Positions 1 to 11,287 of a stretch of 64,000 bases of DNA are shown in pieces. This stretch comes from Castor canadensis (Eukaryota; Chordata; Mammalia; Rodentia; Castoridae), in assembly GCF_047511655.1 (NCBI RefSeq), contig NC_133398.1:109880332-109944331 (forward strand). Direction: 5' to 3'. The notes beneath the pieces are model-generated. The model searched no databases. It saw only the letters and a program-made list of their open reading frames with translations, and was not told the origin of the DNA. Every line of letters begins with the position of its first letter. The first letter of the stretch is position 1. The translations under genes were made by a program, and so were the position numbers.

Positions 1-1486
1 AGAAATTTTGTTAGAAATCACTGAGAGTTTCATGGAGGAAATACTAGACCAAGTTAACCAAAATGTACAAGATGGACTCAAGAAATTTCAAGACACCAAA
101 AGTAAAGAATATGAGAAGATACAAAGACAAGTAAATAACCTCAGAGCCACCCTAAATAAACACCAAGGTGACACAGAAAATGCTATAAATACAGAGAAAT
201 AAATTAAGATGAAAATAAAAAGAATTAAAGAGGAAGTGGCCCAAGAATGGAAAACCTCAGAAAAAAGAATCAAACATAAACCACAAAAAAAGTGGAAGGC
301 TATCCCAGCAGACTAAAACAACTGGAACACAGAAACTCAGAACTTGAACATAAAAGAGAAATTAAATAAAAAACTGAAGAAATGCTAGTGAAACAACTCA
401 AGAGCTGTGAAAGGAACAGACAAGAAGTCACCAAGTCCATCAAAAGACCAAACCTGAGAATCATGGGTATTGAAGAATGAGAAGATGTCCAAGCAAAAGG
501 GATTCACAATATGGTCAATAAAATAATAACAAAAAATTTCCAAAATCTTGAGAAACTTTTGTGCATCCAGGTACAGTAAGCTTCCAGGACACCAAACAGA
601 CTTGACCAAAACAGAACCTCCCCATAGCTTTTTGGTTTTATCATTAAAAACAAAAATCACAAAGAATGGAGAGAGAATAGTGAAGGTTGTAAGAGAGAAA
701 AACAAATAAAATATAAAGGTAATCTCATAAAAATCACAGCAGATTTCTCAATGGAAACCTTAAAAGCAAGAAAGGCATAAAGTGAGGTATTTCATGCACT
801 GAATGAAAATAACTTTAACCCTAAGATATTCTACCCAGCAAAAATATCATTCAAAATAGATAGAGCAATAAAAATTTTCCACACTAAGCAGAAACTAAAA
901 CAATATATGACCACAAAGCCACCACTATGAAAGATTCTCCAAATAATTCTGCACACAGAAGATGAAAGCAAACAAAACAAGAGGATGATCAGTATCAAGT
1001 CACAGGAGGAGAAAAGGATTCAGGGAGTAGCATTCATTCAGCTGCACACAATCAAGCCCTTAAACAACAAAAAAATAACTAAAGTGCAGGAATCACCACA
1101 TACCTATCAATATTAGCACTGAATATCAACAGACTCAACTTCCCCATCAAAAGATACCATCTGGCAAACTGGATTAAAAAGGAAGATCCAACAATCTGTT
1201 GTGTACACGAGATCTACTTCATTGTCAGAAGTAAACACTGGCTGAGGGTGAAATTCTGAATGAAGATTTACCAAGCCAACAGCACCCAAAACTGGCAAGA
1301 GTACCAATACTTATATCACACAAAATACACTTCAAACTTACATTGATCATATGAGATAAAGAAGGACACTTCACAATAATAAAAGGGAAATAACCAAAAG
1401 GAAATAACAATTATCAACCTATATGCACCCAATTGCAGTGTATCCAATTTCATCAAACATACTCTAACAGATATAAAAGCACATAT
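1..1486 (+). mobile_element. Older LINE-1 (L1-A), 5' segment: ORF1 remnant and start of ORF2
   Basis: The window opens inside an L1 ORF1. Positions 8-202 encode a Lys/Glu/Gln-rich coiled coil, about 440-480 the PNLRIMGI motif typical of the L1 ORF1 RRM, and about 785-960 the C-terminal domain (NENNFNPKIFYPAK-like). In-frame stops and frameshifts break it. From about 1105 to 1486 the endonuclease start of ORF2 follows, also with stops. The copy halts abruptly at 1486, where L1-B is inserted, and resumes at 7440 in the same orientation and at the matching point of ORF2. The element's own 5' end lies outside the window. Confidence 0.93.
1475..1486 (+). repeat. Left target-site duplication of L1-B
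   Basis: The sequence aaaagcacatat directly precedes the G-run of the L1-B 5' end and is repeated at 7440-7451 after the A-rich tail. It belongs to ORF2 of the host element L1-A, whose sequence continues seamlessly after the right copy. The exact length is slightly ambiguous because it begins with A bases next to an A tail. Confidence 0.9.
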
Positions 1487-3170
1487 GGGGGGATTCCAAG
1501 ATGGCAGCTAGAGGGTGGAAGCAGAAAGCATGCCTCCTACAGTGAAATCTTGGAGAAATGCTGGAGAAACACCTTGCAGGCAAGGCCACTGAAAAGAGGC
1601 AAAACTTTGATCCCTCCACACCTCCAGCCAGCACAGAGCATCTCCACTTCACTTTAAATGGAGAAACCAGGAGGGCCCCTGGGCCGCCAGTCACCTTTGC
1701 CCAGACAGCTTGGGAAGATGCAGACAAGGTGAGCTAAGCAGTATGCGGTACTTCCACAGGCAACCCTGGGCCAGATCCGCATAGCCCCCTGGACAGACAG
1801 ACCCCCACCTGGGGAAAGAAAGAGAAACTGAGTAATAAGCAATAAGCACAACAAAGACTCATGGCAAAGAGGGTGGGGCTCCCTGAGCTCCGAAGAGGAG
1901 GGGAGGGGATCCTTCCTGGAGCTGTAAATAAACAAGCCAGGCCTGGCCGGAGAGGCTCCAGCAGGAGTAGGGGCGCATGCCCAGCAACCAAGAGCAGGAA
2001 ATCTTGTGAGAGTGGCGGAGGGAGGAAAACTCCACAGGAGAGGGGGGAAGATCCACTTTCCACGTCAGCTGTAAACAAACATGCCGGCTGGCAGAAGCAG
2101 CAGCACACTCCCAGCAATCAGCAGTGGGAAAGCTTGTAAAAGTGGCTGTGCGAGGAAAACTCCACAGGAGAAGGGGGAAGACCCATTTCCCAAGTGAACT
2201 GTAAATAAACACGCAGGCCTGAGAAAGCAGGTGCAGTGTCATCTCCCATAGTGTGTTTGGAAAGGGGAAAGCTTGCAGCAGTGGCTCACACACAGGAGTC
2301 TGAGTAAACAAAGCCTGCAGGGCCAGGTGAGTGCTAAGCTCACTCCTGAGATCTGCAGAAATAATGCCTCCAGCAACAGCAGGCTGACAGCAGCTGGCAG
2401 GCAAGCCACTGTGCAGATAGCCATTCATAGACCTCTCTCCAGACTCTTTCTTTTCTCTCTTCCTACCTTTGATGAGAAAACAACTGAACTACACCTGCAT
2501 GCTGAAAAACTTACTGAAACTGTATTGCATTTGAACTCAGGACACTTGGTCGATTTTATTTTTTGTGTGTGCAGTTTTGTTCTATTTTATGTCTCCCCTT
2601 TGATGAGAAAACTACAGACCAACATCTGAGGCACCATCAACAGGATTGCAGGCTGAGGGATGAACACCAAAATTATTAAGACTGAAATTTCATTGCATTT
2701 GAACTTGGAGGTTTTTATTTTTTATTAAGTTTTATTTTATTATATATATATGTTTTTTTCTTTTACTTATTTTTTATTTTTATTCTTATCTTTACTCTTT
2801 TTATTTTTAATTTTCAATCCTCTCTCTGTCTCTCTAATGCCTTTTCAGGTACAGTTGATTAGTATCCTGTCTCTCCCTGTTTATATCTTTGAAACTATTT
2901 TTGTTTTGTTTTTTTCTACTTGATTATCTGTTTTTTTCTTTTCCTTTAACTTCTTTGCTTTCCAGCCCCTCTCACCCTTCCATTCTAAATATCACTATAT
3001 ACAAGTCAGAAAATACTTAATTGCACACAGTCCAGGGACAATAACAATATCAAGGGCAACAATGGGGAAGACAGAAAAAACAGGGAAACCAGTTTCCCCA
3101 CAGCAAAAAATTAGTACAGGAACCAGAGGGGAATGATGAAAACAGATACTCAGATCCAGACTCCAACTAA
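1487..3170 (+). promoter_or_regulatory. L1-B 5' UTR / internal promoter region
   Basis: Non-coding, GC-richer sequence between the L1 5' end and ORF1, in the place where L1 elements carry their internal RNA polymerase II promoter. It contains a direct-repeat block (about 1861-2290), then a T-rich stretch (about 2700-2990), and leads into ORF1 near 3171. Open frames here on either strand are not L1 proteins. Promoter function is inferred from position and family; activity cannot be judged. Confidence 0.75.
1861..2290 (+). repeat. Tandem monomers in the L1-B 5' UTR
   Basis: Three related units lie head to tail. The phrase agctgtaaataaac or a close variant occurs at 1919, 2068 and 2198 (spacings 149 and 130 bases). 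The phrase aggaaaactccacaggag occurs at 2023-2040 and 2153-2170 (spacing 130). Each unit then has a purine-rich gggggaagatcc-like segment. This layout recalls the tandem promoter monomers of murine L1 families, though no base-level similarity to those is claimed. Confidence 0.75.
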
Positions 3171-4259
3171 ATGAAGATAAACTATGCCAAAGAACCCAAG
3201 GAAGCCCAGAATGATTTAAAAGAAGACATACTACAGGTACTTATGAGAATTTTACAGAGATGATACTGGATATGATCAACCAAAATGTACAGGAGACACT
3301 CAAGAAATTCCAAGTCAACAAAAATAGAGAATTTGAAAAAGCAAAAGAAGAAATAAAGGAAACCACAGAAGCACTGTATAAAACACCAAAGTGAAACAGA
3401 GAACATGATTAATAAACAGATAAATGAATTCAGGACAAAAATAGACAACATTAAAAAGGAAACAACACAGTATATGGAAGAACTCAGAAAAAAGAATGAA
3501 ACAACTGCAAAAGAAAATGGAAGGCCAATCCAGCAGAATAGAACAAACAGAAGACAGAATCTCAGAACTCGAAGATGAAATGGTAATTAAAGGAAAAAAC
3601 AAAGAACTATTAATTAAACAACTCAAGACCTGTGAAAAGAAAATGCAAGAACTCACCGACTCCATCAAAAGACCAAACTTGAGAATCATGGGCATCAAAG
3701 AAGGAGAAGAGGTGTAAATGAAGGGAATGCATAATATATTCAACAAAATATTAACAGAAAATTTCCCAAATCTAGAGAAAGATATTCCCATACAGATGCA
3801 AGAGGCCTCCAGGACACACCAAACAGACCAGTTCAAAATAGAACTACCCCACAACATATCATCATTAAAACAACAAGTACAAAAACTAGGGAAAGAATAC
3901 TGAAGGATGTAAGAGAGAAAAAACAAGTAACATACAAAGGTAAACCCATCAAAATCACAGCAGAGTTCTCAACAGAAACATTAAAAGCAAGAAGAGGGTG
4001 GGGTGAGATCTTCCAGGCACTGAATGAAAATAACTTCAAACCCAGGATACTCTACCCAGCAAAACTATCATTCAAAATAGATGGAGCTATAAAAGTCTTC
4101 CGTGATAAGCAGAAACTAAAACAATATATGACCACAAAGACACCACTACAAAAGATTCTTCAAGGGATTCTCCACACAGAAAGTGAAACCCAACATAACC
4201 ATGAAAGGACAGACAGCACGAAACTACAGGAAAAGAAAAAGCAAGAAAGTAGAGAGTAA
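3171..4259 (+). pseudogene. L1-B ORF1 (RNA-binding chaperone), broken
   Basis: ORF1 of L1 encodes a trimeric RNA-binding protein of the retrotransposition particle. Here a probable ATG at 3171 is followed by coiled-coil sequence, the RRM core with PNLRIMGI near 3673-3696, and the C-terminal domain (about 3920-4190). It ends in a Lys/Glu-rich tail at TAA 4257-4259. Frameshifts and stops interrupt it, for example a TAA at 3715-3717 just after the RRM core and a TGA at 3901-3903. The longest open pieces are 3496-3717 and 3718-3903. An earlier ATG near 3133 is also possible, so the start is uncertain. Confidence 0.85.
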
Positions 4260-4319
4260 CCTCAATTTAGGTACACAGAATCAAACCTTCAAACAACGAA
4301 GACAACTAAATGACAGGAA

Positions 4320-6660
4320 TCACCACATACCTATCAGTACTACCACTTAATGTTAATGGACTTAATTCACCCATCAAAAGGCACTGCTTGAAGAAATGGA
4401 TTAAAAAGGAAGATCCAACAATTTGTTGCTTACAGGACACCCATCTCACCGACAGAAATAAGCATAGGCTTAGGATGAAAGGCTGAAAGAAGATTTACCA
4501 AGGCAATGCCCCTGAAAACAGGCAGGAGTAGCAATACTTATCACTGACAAAGTAGACTTCAAACTTACATTGATCAAATGAGATAAAGAAGGACATTCCA
4601 TACTAATAAAAGGGGAAATAGACCAAAAGGAAATAATAATTACCAACCTATATGCACCCAGTGTCAACACACCCAATTTCATCAAACATACCCTGAAAGA
4701 CCTAAAAGCATATATTAACTCCAACACAGTGGTTGTGGGAGACTTTAACACCCCATTATCATTAATAGATAGGTCATCCAAACAAAAAATCAATAAATAA
4801 ATCCAAGATCTAAAATATACAATAGATCAAATGGATCTACTTGATGTCTACAGAACATTTCACACAACCTCTACAAAATATACATTCTTCTCAGCAGCCC
4901 ATGGAACCTTCTCCAAAATAGATCATATCTTAGGGCACAAAGCAAGCCTCAGCAAATATAAGAAAATAGAAATTATACCATGCATACTATCTGATCACAA
5001 TGCAATAAAACTAGAAGTCAACAACAAAAGTAAAGACAAAAACTTGCAAACAGCTGGAAAGTAAATAACTCATTACTTAATGAACGATGGGTCATTGATG
5101 AAATAAAAGAGGAAATTAAAAAGTTCCTGGAAGTCAATGAAAATGAAAACACAACCTACCAGAACCTATGGGACACAGCAAAGGCAGTCCTGAGAGGAAA
5201 GTTTATAGCCATGAGTGCATATATTAAAAAGACTGAAAGATCCCAAATCAATGCCCTAACGATACATCTCAAACTGCTAGAAAAACAAGAACAAGCAAAT
5301 CCCAAAATAGGAGAGAAATAATAAAAATAAGAGCTGAAATCAACGAAATAGAAACCAAAAAAAACCATACAAAGAATTAATGAAACAAAAAGTTGCTTCT
5401 TTGAAAAAATAAACAAGATCGACAGACGCCTGGCAAACCTGACTAAAATGAGGAGAGAAAAAACCCAAATTAGTAGAATCAGGAGTGCAAGAGGGGAGAT
5501 AACAACAAACACCATGGAAGTCCAGGAAATCATCAGAGACTACTTTGAGAATCTATATTCAAATAAATTTGAAAATCTTAAAAAAATGGACAGATTTCTA
5601 GACATGTATGATCATCCAAAACTGAACTAAGAGGAAATTAATCACCTGAATAGACCTATAACACAAAATGAAATTGAAGCAGCAATCAAGAGACTCCCCA
5701 AAAAGAAAAGTCCAGGACCTGATGGATTCTCTGCTGAATTCTATCAAACCTTTAAAGAAGAACTGATACCAACCCTCCTTAAACTGTTCCACAAACTAGA
5801 AAGGGAAGGAAAACTACCTAACACATTTTATGAAGCCAGTATTACACTTATCCAAAAACCAGGCAAAGACACCTCCAAAAAGGGGAACTATAGGCCGATC
5901 TCCTTAATGAACATTGATGCAAAAATCCTTAACAAATAACAGCAAACTGAATTCAACAACACATCAAAAAGATTAATCACCACGACCAAGTAGGCTTTAT
6001 CCCAGGAATGCAGGGGTGGTTCAACATATGAAAATCAATAAATGTAATAAACCACATTAACAGAAGCAAAGACAAAAACCACATGATCATCACAATAGAT
6101 GCAGAAAAAGCCTTTGATAAGATCCAACACCATTTCATAATAAAAGCTCTAAGAAAACTAGGAATAGAAGGAAAGTAACTCAACATTATAAAAGCTATAT
6201 ATGACAAACCTACAGCCAGCATTATACTTAACAGAGAAAAACTGAAACCATTCCCTCTAAAATCAGGAACTAGACAAGGATGCCCACTATCTCCACTCCT
6301 ATTCAACATAGAACTGGAATTCCTAGCCAGAGCAATTAGGCAGGAAGAAGGAATAAAGGGAATACAAATAGGTAAAGAAACTGTCCAAATATCCCTTTTT
6401 GCCGATGCCATGATCCTATACCTTAAAGACCCAAAAAACTCTACTCAGAAGCTTCTAGACATCATCAATAGCTACAGCTAGGTAGCAGGATATAAAATCA
6501 ACATAGAAAAATCATTAGCATTTCCATACACTAATAATGAACAAACTGAAAAAGAATATATGAAAACAATTCCATTTACAATAGCTTCAAAAAAAATCAA
6601 ATACCTAGGTATAAACCTAACAAAAGATGTGAATGACCTCTACGAGGAAAACTATAAACT
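4320..6660 (+). pseudogene. L1-B ORF2 (endonuclease + reverse transcriptase), truncated and broken
   Basis: ORF2 supplies the nicking endonuclease and reverse transcriptase. The endonuclease portion runs about 4330-5060; the SDHNAIKLE motif near 4990-5016 matches the conserved SDH of L1 endonucleases. The reverse transcriptase follows, with a KSPGPDGF-like motif near 5707-5730 and a YRPISL-like stretch near 5890-5910. The catalytic FADD box reads Phe-Ala-Asp-Ala at 6398-6409, so one catalytic aspartate is lost. Many stops are present. Homology ends at 6660; the Cys-rich C-terminal region seen in L1-A (about 9330-10890) is absent and replaced by unrelated sequence. Confidence 0.88.
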
Positions 6661-7011
6661 TCTGTGTTTGGGGAGCACATAATTTCCTTATGGCACGGGC
6701 TCAGGATTAACTCTTCCTTGAGATTTAGCCCGTGTCCGGTTTTGATGAGACTTGGACATTCAAGTTGATGCTGGAGCAAACCAAGATCTGATGCTGTTGG
6801 GATAAAGCGGATGGAATTTGTTTGCAAGGACATGAATCTGGTGGGGGACAGAAAGTTTTGACTGAACAGTTTATAGGTTGAAGACAAGTCACAGCGTGGC
6901 AGTGTTGGGGAGTGGGGTCTTCAAGAGCTAATTGTGTTTAGGTGATGTCACAGGAAAGGCGTCTCCATGATGGCCTTAGTGTCCTTAGAAGAAGAAGAGG
7001 AACTCGAGCAC
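6661..7011 (+). mobile_element. Non-L1 insert in L1-B, resembling a MaLR internal-LTR junction
   Basis: About 350 bases that do not align with the L1 copies at 9350 onward or 15118 onward. The phrase ttttgatgagacttggac (about 6739-6756), then a purine-rich stretch, then gtgtccttagaagaagaaga (about 6981-7000) follow the layout I recall for the 3' internal end and LTR of ERVL-MaLR elements. L1 sequence stops just before it and restarts just after it, with more than 1 kb of ORF2 missing. A minus-strand open frame of 96 codons across the junction (6597-6887) has no recognised product. The MaLR call is from memory and moderate. Confidence 0.5.
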
Positions 7012-7439
7012 ACCAGGGAAATATGAGGATAGGTAAGACACCTAAAATATTAGGTAGCATTTGTTGCCCTTAACACAGAGAAACTAAAGCAGATACCTCA
7101 AATGCAACTGAGGCCAATAGGAAAAGGGGACCAGGAACTAGAGAAAAGGTTAGATCAAAAAGAATTAACCTGGAAGGTAACACAAATGCACAGGAAATTA
7201 ATGTGAGTCAACTCCCTGTATAGCTATCCTTATCTCAAGTAGCAAAAACCCTTGTTCCTTCCTATTATTGCTTATACTCTCTCTTCAACAAAATTAGAGA
7301 TAAGGCCAAAATAGTTTCTGCCGGGTATAGAGGGGGTGGGGGAGAGGTAGGGGGCGGAGTGGGTGTTAAATGAGGGGGTGGGGGCAGTGGGGAGAAATGA
7401 TACAATCATTGTATGCACATATGAATAATAAACAATAAA
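7012..7439 (+). mobile_element. L1-B 3' UTR and tail
   Basis: Matches the L1 3' UTR copies at 16280-16690 (plus) and 50015-50375 (minus). Shared landmarks are the gagcacaccag-like start, ctatccttatctcaagtagc, the tcaacaaaattagagataagg block, a G-rich tract (about 7322-7392) and a tail built from atgaataata and A runs. The G-rich tract is a usual feature of mammalian L1 3' UTRs. Confidence 0.85.
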
Positions 7440-7451
7440 AAAAGCACATAT
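7440..7451 (+). repeat. Right target-site duplication of L1-B
   Basis: Second copy of aaaagcacatat, directly after the L1-B tail. The following bases (agacctcaacacagacg) continue the L1-A endonuclease region that was interrupted at 1486. Confidence 0.9.
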
Positions 7452-10400
7452 AGACCTCAACACAGACGTATGGGGAGACTTTAGTACCCCTGTCACCAAT
7501 AGATTGGTCATCCAAACAAAAAAATCAATAAAGAAATTCTAGAGCTAAATCAAACCACAGATCAAATAGACCTAACAAATATCTACAGAATATTTCATCC
7601 AACATGTGTGCAATATACATTCTTCTCAGCAGTCCATGGAACTTTCTCCAAATTTGATCATATGTTAGGAAACAAAGCAAGTCTCACCAACTATAAGAAA
7701 ATAGAAACAATCCCCTGCATTCTATCTGATCACATTACATTAAAACTAGAACTCTACAGCAAAAACAACAGCAGAAAATATGCAAACAATTGGAAGCTGA
7801 ATAGCACATCGCTCAACGATCATTTGGTCATAGATGAAATAAAAGAGTAAATTAAAAGGTTCCTGGAATTTGATGAAAATGAAAACATGACTTACTAGAA
7901 CCTATGGGACTCAGCAAAGGCAGTTTATATCCATGAGTGAATATATTAAAAGGACTGAAAGATATCAAATAAATGGCCTAACGCTACATCTCAAACTCCT
8001 CAAAAACAAGAACATGCAAAATGCAAATCAAGCAGCAAAGAAATAATAAAAGTAAGGGCCGAAACTAATGAAATAGAAAACAACAACAAAAAATACAAAG
8101 AATCAATGAAACAAAAAGCTGGTTCTTTGAAAAAATAAACAAGATTGGCAAACCCTTGGGAAATCTGATTAAAATGAGGAGGGAAAATACTCAAATCAGT
8201 AAAATCAGAAATAACAAAGGAGAAATAACAACAAACATCAGAGAAATCCAGGGACTCATCAGAGATTACTTTGAGAACCTATATTACAATAAATTTGAAA
8301 ATCTGGAAGAAATGGAAAAATTTCTAGATAACTTTGACCAACCAAAACTGAACCAAGAGGATATTAACCACCTAAACAGATCTATAACATGAAATGAAAT
8401 TGAAGCACCAATAGTCTCCCAAAAAAAGAAAAGTCTTTAAAATGAAGAACTAATACTAACCCTCCTTGAACTATTCCAGGAAATAGAAAGAGAAGGAACA
8501 CTGATGAAGTCATTCTATGAAGACAGTATTAAACTCATTCCAAACCCAGACAAAGTCACACCCAAAAAGAACTACAGGCCAATCTCCTTAATAAACATCA
8601 ATGCAAAAATCCTCAGTAAAATAACGGCAAACAGAATCCAACAACATATCAGAAAGATCATTCACAACGACCATGTCGGCTTCATCCCAGGGATGCAGTG
8701 ATGATTCAACATACACAAATCAATAAATGTAATACAGCACATTAATAGAAGCAAAGACAAAAACCACTTGATCATCTTAATAGATGCAGAAAGCCTTTGA
8801 AAAGATTCAATGTCACTTCATGATAAAAGTCTTAAGACATCTAGAAATAGAAGGAATGTACTTCAACATTACAAAGGCTATATATGATAAACCTGCCACC
8901 AACATCATACTTAATGGGGAAAATCTCAAACCATTTCCACTAAAATTAGGCATGAGACAAGTGTGCCCACTTTCACCACTCCTATTCAGCATAGTCCTGG
9001 AATTCTCAGACAGAGCAATAAAACAAGACATAATAAAAGGAATAAAAATAGGTAAGGAAACTGTTAAAGTACACCTATTTGCAGATGACATGACCCTATA
9101 TCTCAAACATCCAAAAAACTCTACCCCAGAACTCCTAGACATCATAAACAGCTTCAGCAATGTAGCAGGACACAAAATATACTCACAAAAATCAGTAGCC
9201 TTTCTACACACCAACAATGAACAAATTGAGAAATAATACATGAGAACAATTCCATTTACAATAGCCTCAAAAAAATCAAATTCCCAGGAGTAAACTTAAC
9301 AAAGGATGTGAATGACCTCTACAAGGAGAATTACAAAACTCTGAAGAAAGAAACTGAGGAAGATTACAGAAGGTGAAAAGATCTCCCATGTTCATGAATT
9401 GATAGAATCAACATAGTAAAAATGGCTATACTACCAAAAGCAATCTACATGTTCAAGCAATTCCCATCAAAATCCCAATGATATTTAGGACAGGGATTGA
9501 AAAATCTACCCTAAAGTTCATTTGGAAATACAAGAGACTGTGAATAGCCAAGGCAATGATCAGGAAATAGAGCAATGCTAAAGGTATCATAATGCCCTAC
9601 TTCAAACTATATTATAGAGCCATAGCAATAAAACCAGCATGGTACTTGCACCAAAAAAGATATGAAGACCAGTGGAACAAAATATAGGACCCAATATGAA
9701 TCCACACAGCTATGTCCACCTTATTTTTGACAAAGTCGCCAAAAACATATGATGGAGAAAAGACAGCCTCTTCAACAAATTTTGCTGGGAAAAGTTATTA
9801 TCTGCCTGTGAAAAACTGAAACTAGATCCATGACTATCACCTTGTATTTGTATCCACTTAAAGTGAATTAAGGACCTTAATATTGGACCTGAAACCCTAA
9901 AGTTAGTACAGGACAAAGCCAGGAATACTCTGAAAACCATAGGTATAAGCAAGGACTTCCTCAGCAGAACTCCAGCATCCCAGCAACTAAGAGAAAGGAT
10001 GTACAAATGAGACTACATTAAATTTAAAAGCTTCTGCACAACAAAAGAAATGGCCTCTAAACTGAAGAAACCACCCACAGAGTGGGAGAAACAATTTGCT
10101 GGCTAAACATCAGACAAAGGACTGATAACCAGAATATGCAGGGAACTCAAAAAACTAATCTCCCCCAAAATCAATGAATCAGTAAGGAAATGGGCAACTG
10201 AACTAAACAGAACTTCTTCAAAGGGACAAATCTAAATGTCCAAAAACACATTAAAAAATGCTCACCATCCCTGGCTGTAAAGGAAATGTAAATCAAAACC
10301 ACAACTTACTCTTTTAGTAAGATTCCACCTTACTCCTGTTAGAATAGGTATCACCAAAAACACCACCACCAACAAATGTTGACAAGCATGTGGGGAAAAT

Positions 10401-10891
10401 GGAACCCTCATATACACTGTTGGTGGGAATGTAAGCTAGTACAACCACTTTGGAAAACAATATGGAGGCTTCTTAACACAACTACACATAGATCTGCTAT
10501 ATGATACAGCAATCTCACTCCTGGGGTTATATCCAAAGGGATGAAACTCAGTTTATTCAAAAGGCAACTGCACACCCATGTTTATTGCATCACCATTCAC
10601 AATAGCTAAGTTATGGAACAGGCAATATGCCCCACTACTGATGAATGGATTAAGAAAATGTTGTATTTACATGAAATGGAATTTTACTCAGCTACAAGGA
10701 AGAATGAAATTTTGTCATTCACAAATAAATGGATGGAACTGGAGAATATCAACTTACGTGAAGTTAGCCACACTCAAATGGCCAAAAATCCATGTTCTCC
10801 CTTGTATGTGGATTATAGACCTAAAACAATTGCAGTAATATTATTGAACATGGGTCACAGGCTAAGGAGAGAACACGTACAGGAAGAATAG
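7452..10891 (+). pseudogene. L1-A ORF2 remainder, broken
   Basis: Remnant of the L1 endonuclease/reverse transcriptase; its first part lies at about 1105-1486, on the other side of the L1-B insertion. Open pieces include 7608-7850 (endonuclease), 8156-8392, 8504-8701 (reverse transcriptase palm entry), 8784-9236 (FADD) and 10613-10891 (C-terminus). The catalytic reverse transcriptase residues FADD are kept, unlike in L1-B, but stops such as TAA at 7848-7850 and frameshifts between the pieces prevent a full product. The C-terminal piece shows a WMELENINLREVSHTQ-like sequence that recurs at 16020-16060 in the third L1. Confidence 0.88.
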
Positions 10892-11287
10892 GGAAAGGGA
10901 AGGAAACCTAAAACTTGAAAGTGTTTGATGTGCCCACTGTAGAGGAGTGAATAAAGTAATCTTAAACTGGCAGAGACCACTATGGGAAGGGGACTGGGAA
11001 GAAGTGAAGAGGTCCGGTGGGATGAACCTATGTGGGTTAAAATACGCAAGTGCATGGAAGCAATGTTAGGAATCTCTCTGTGTATCTATCTTTATCTCAA
11101 GCTAGTAAAAATGCTATGTCTTTCTTATTCTCTCTTACATTTTCTCTTCAACAAAATTGGAGAAGAAGGCAGAACAGGATCTGCCTGGAACTGAGGGGGT
11201 GGGTGGGAAGTGAGGGACATGGGGGCAGGGGGTGAAATATGGCCCAAATCATGTATAAATATATGAATGAATAAATAAACAAAAAAC
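7452..11287 (+). mobile_element. Older LINE-1 (L1-A), 3' segment: ORF2 remainder, 3' UTR, tail
   Basis: Continues the element interrupted at 1486. The rest of the endonuclease spans about 7452-7850, with a SDHITLKLE motif near 7729-7755. Reverse transcriptase spans about 8200-9330, with an intact FADD box (Phe-Ala-Asp-Asp) at 9078-9089 in an open stretch of 150 codons (8784-9236). The C-terminal region runs to a stop near 10889-10891. The 3' UTR, with a G-rich tract near 11190-11235, ends in an A-rich tail near 11260-11287. Stops and frameshifts are spread throughout, so it is inactive. Confidence 0.92.

Larger units (their letters stand above)
1487..7439 (+). mobile_element. Younger LINE-1 (L1-B), nearly complete, inserted into L1-A
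   Basis: Starts with a run of G and an L1-type 5' end (GGGGGGATTCCAAGATGG), followed by 5' UTR, ORF1, ORF2, a foreign segment and an L1 3' UTR ending in an A-rich tail at about 7425-7439. The 12-bp host sequence aaaagcacatat flanks both ends (1475-1486 and 7440-7451), so this is a target-primed insertion. Both ORFs carry stops and frameshifts, so the copy is dead. ORF2 homology stops at 6660, soon after the reverse transcriptase domain, and L1 3' UTR resumes at about 7012. A typical complete L1 is 6-7 kb; this copy lacks roughly the last third of ORF2. Confidence 0.93.

Noticed and set aside
1859-2428. 189-codon minus-strand frame as a gene
   Set aside because: It lies antisense in the L1-B 5' UTR monomers; repeat-driven, with no recognisable domain.
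3315-3926. 203-codon minus-strand frame as a membrane protein
   Set aside because: It is the antisense shadow of L1 ORF1, whose A-rich coding strand gives Phe/Leu/Ser-rich antisense peptides.
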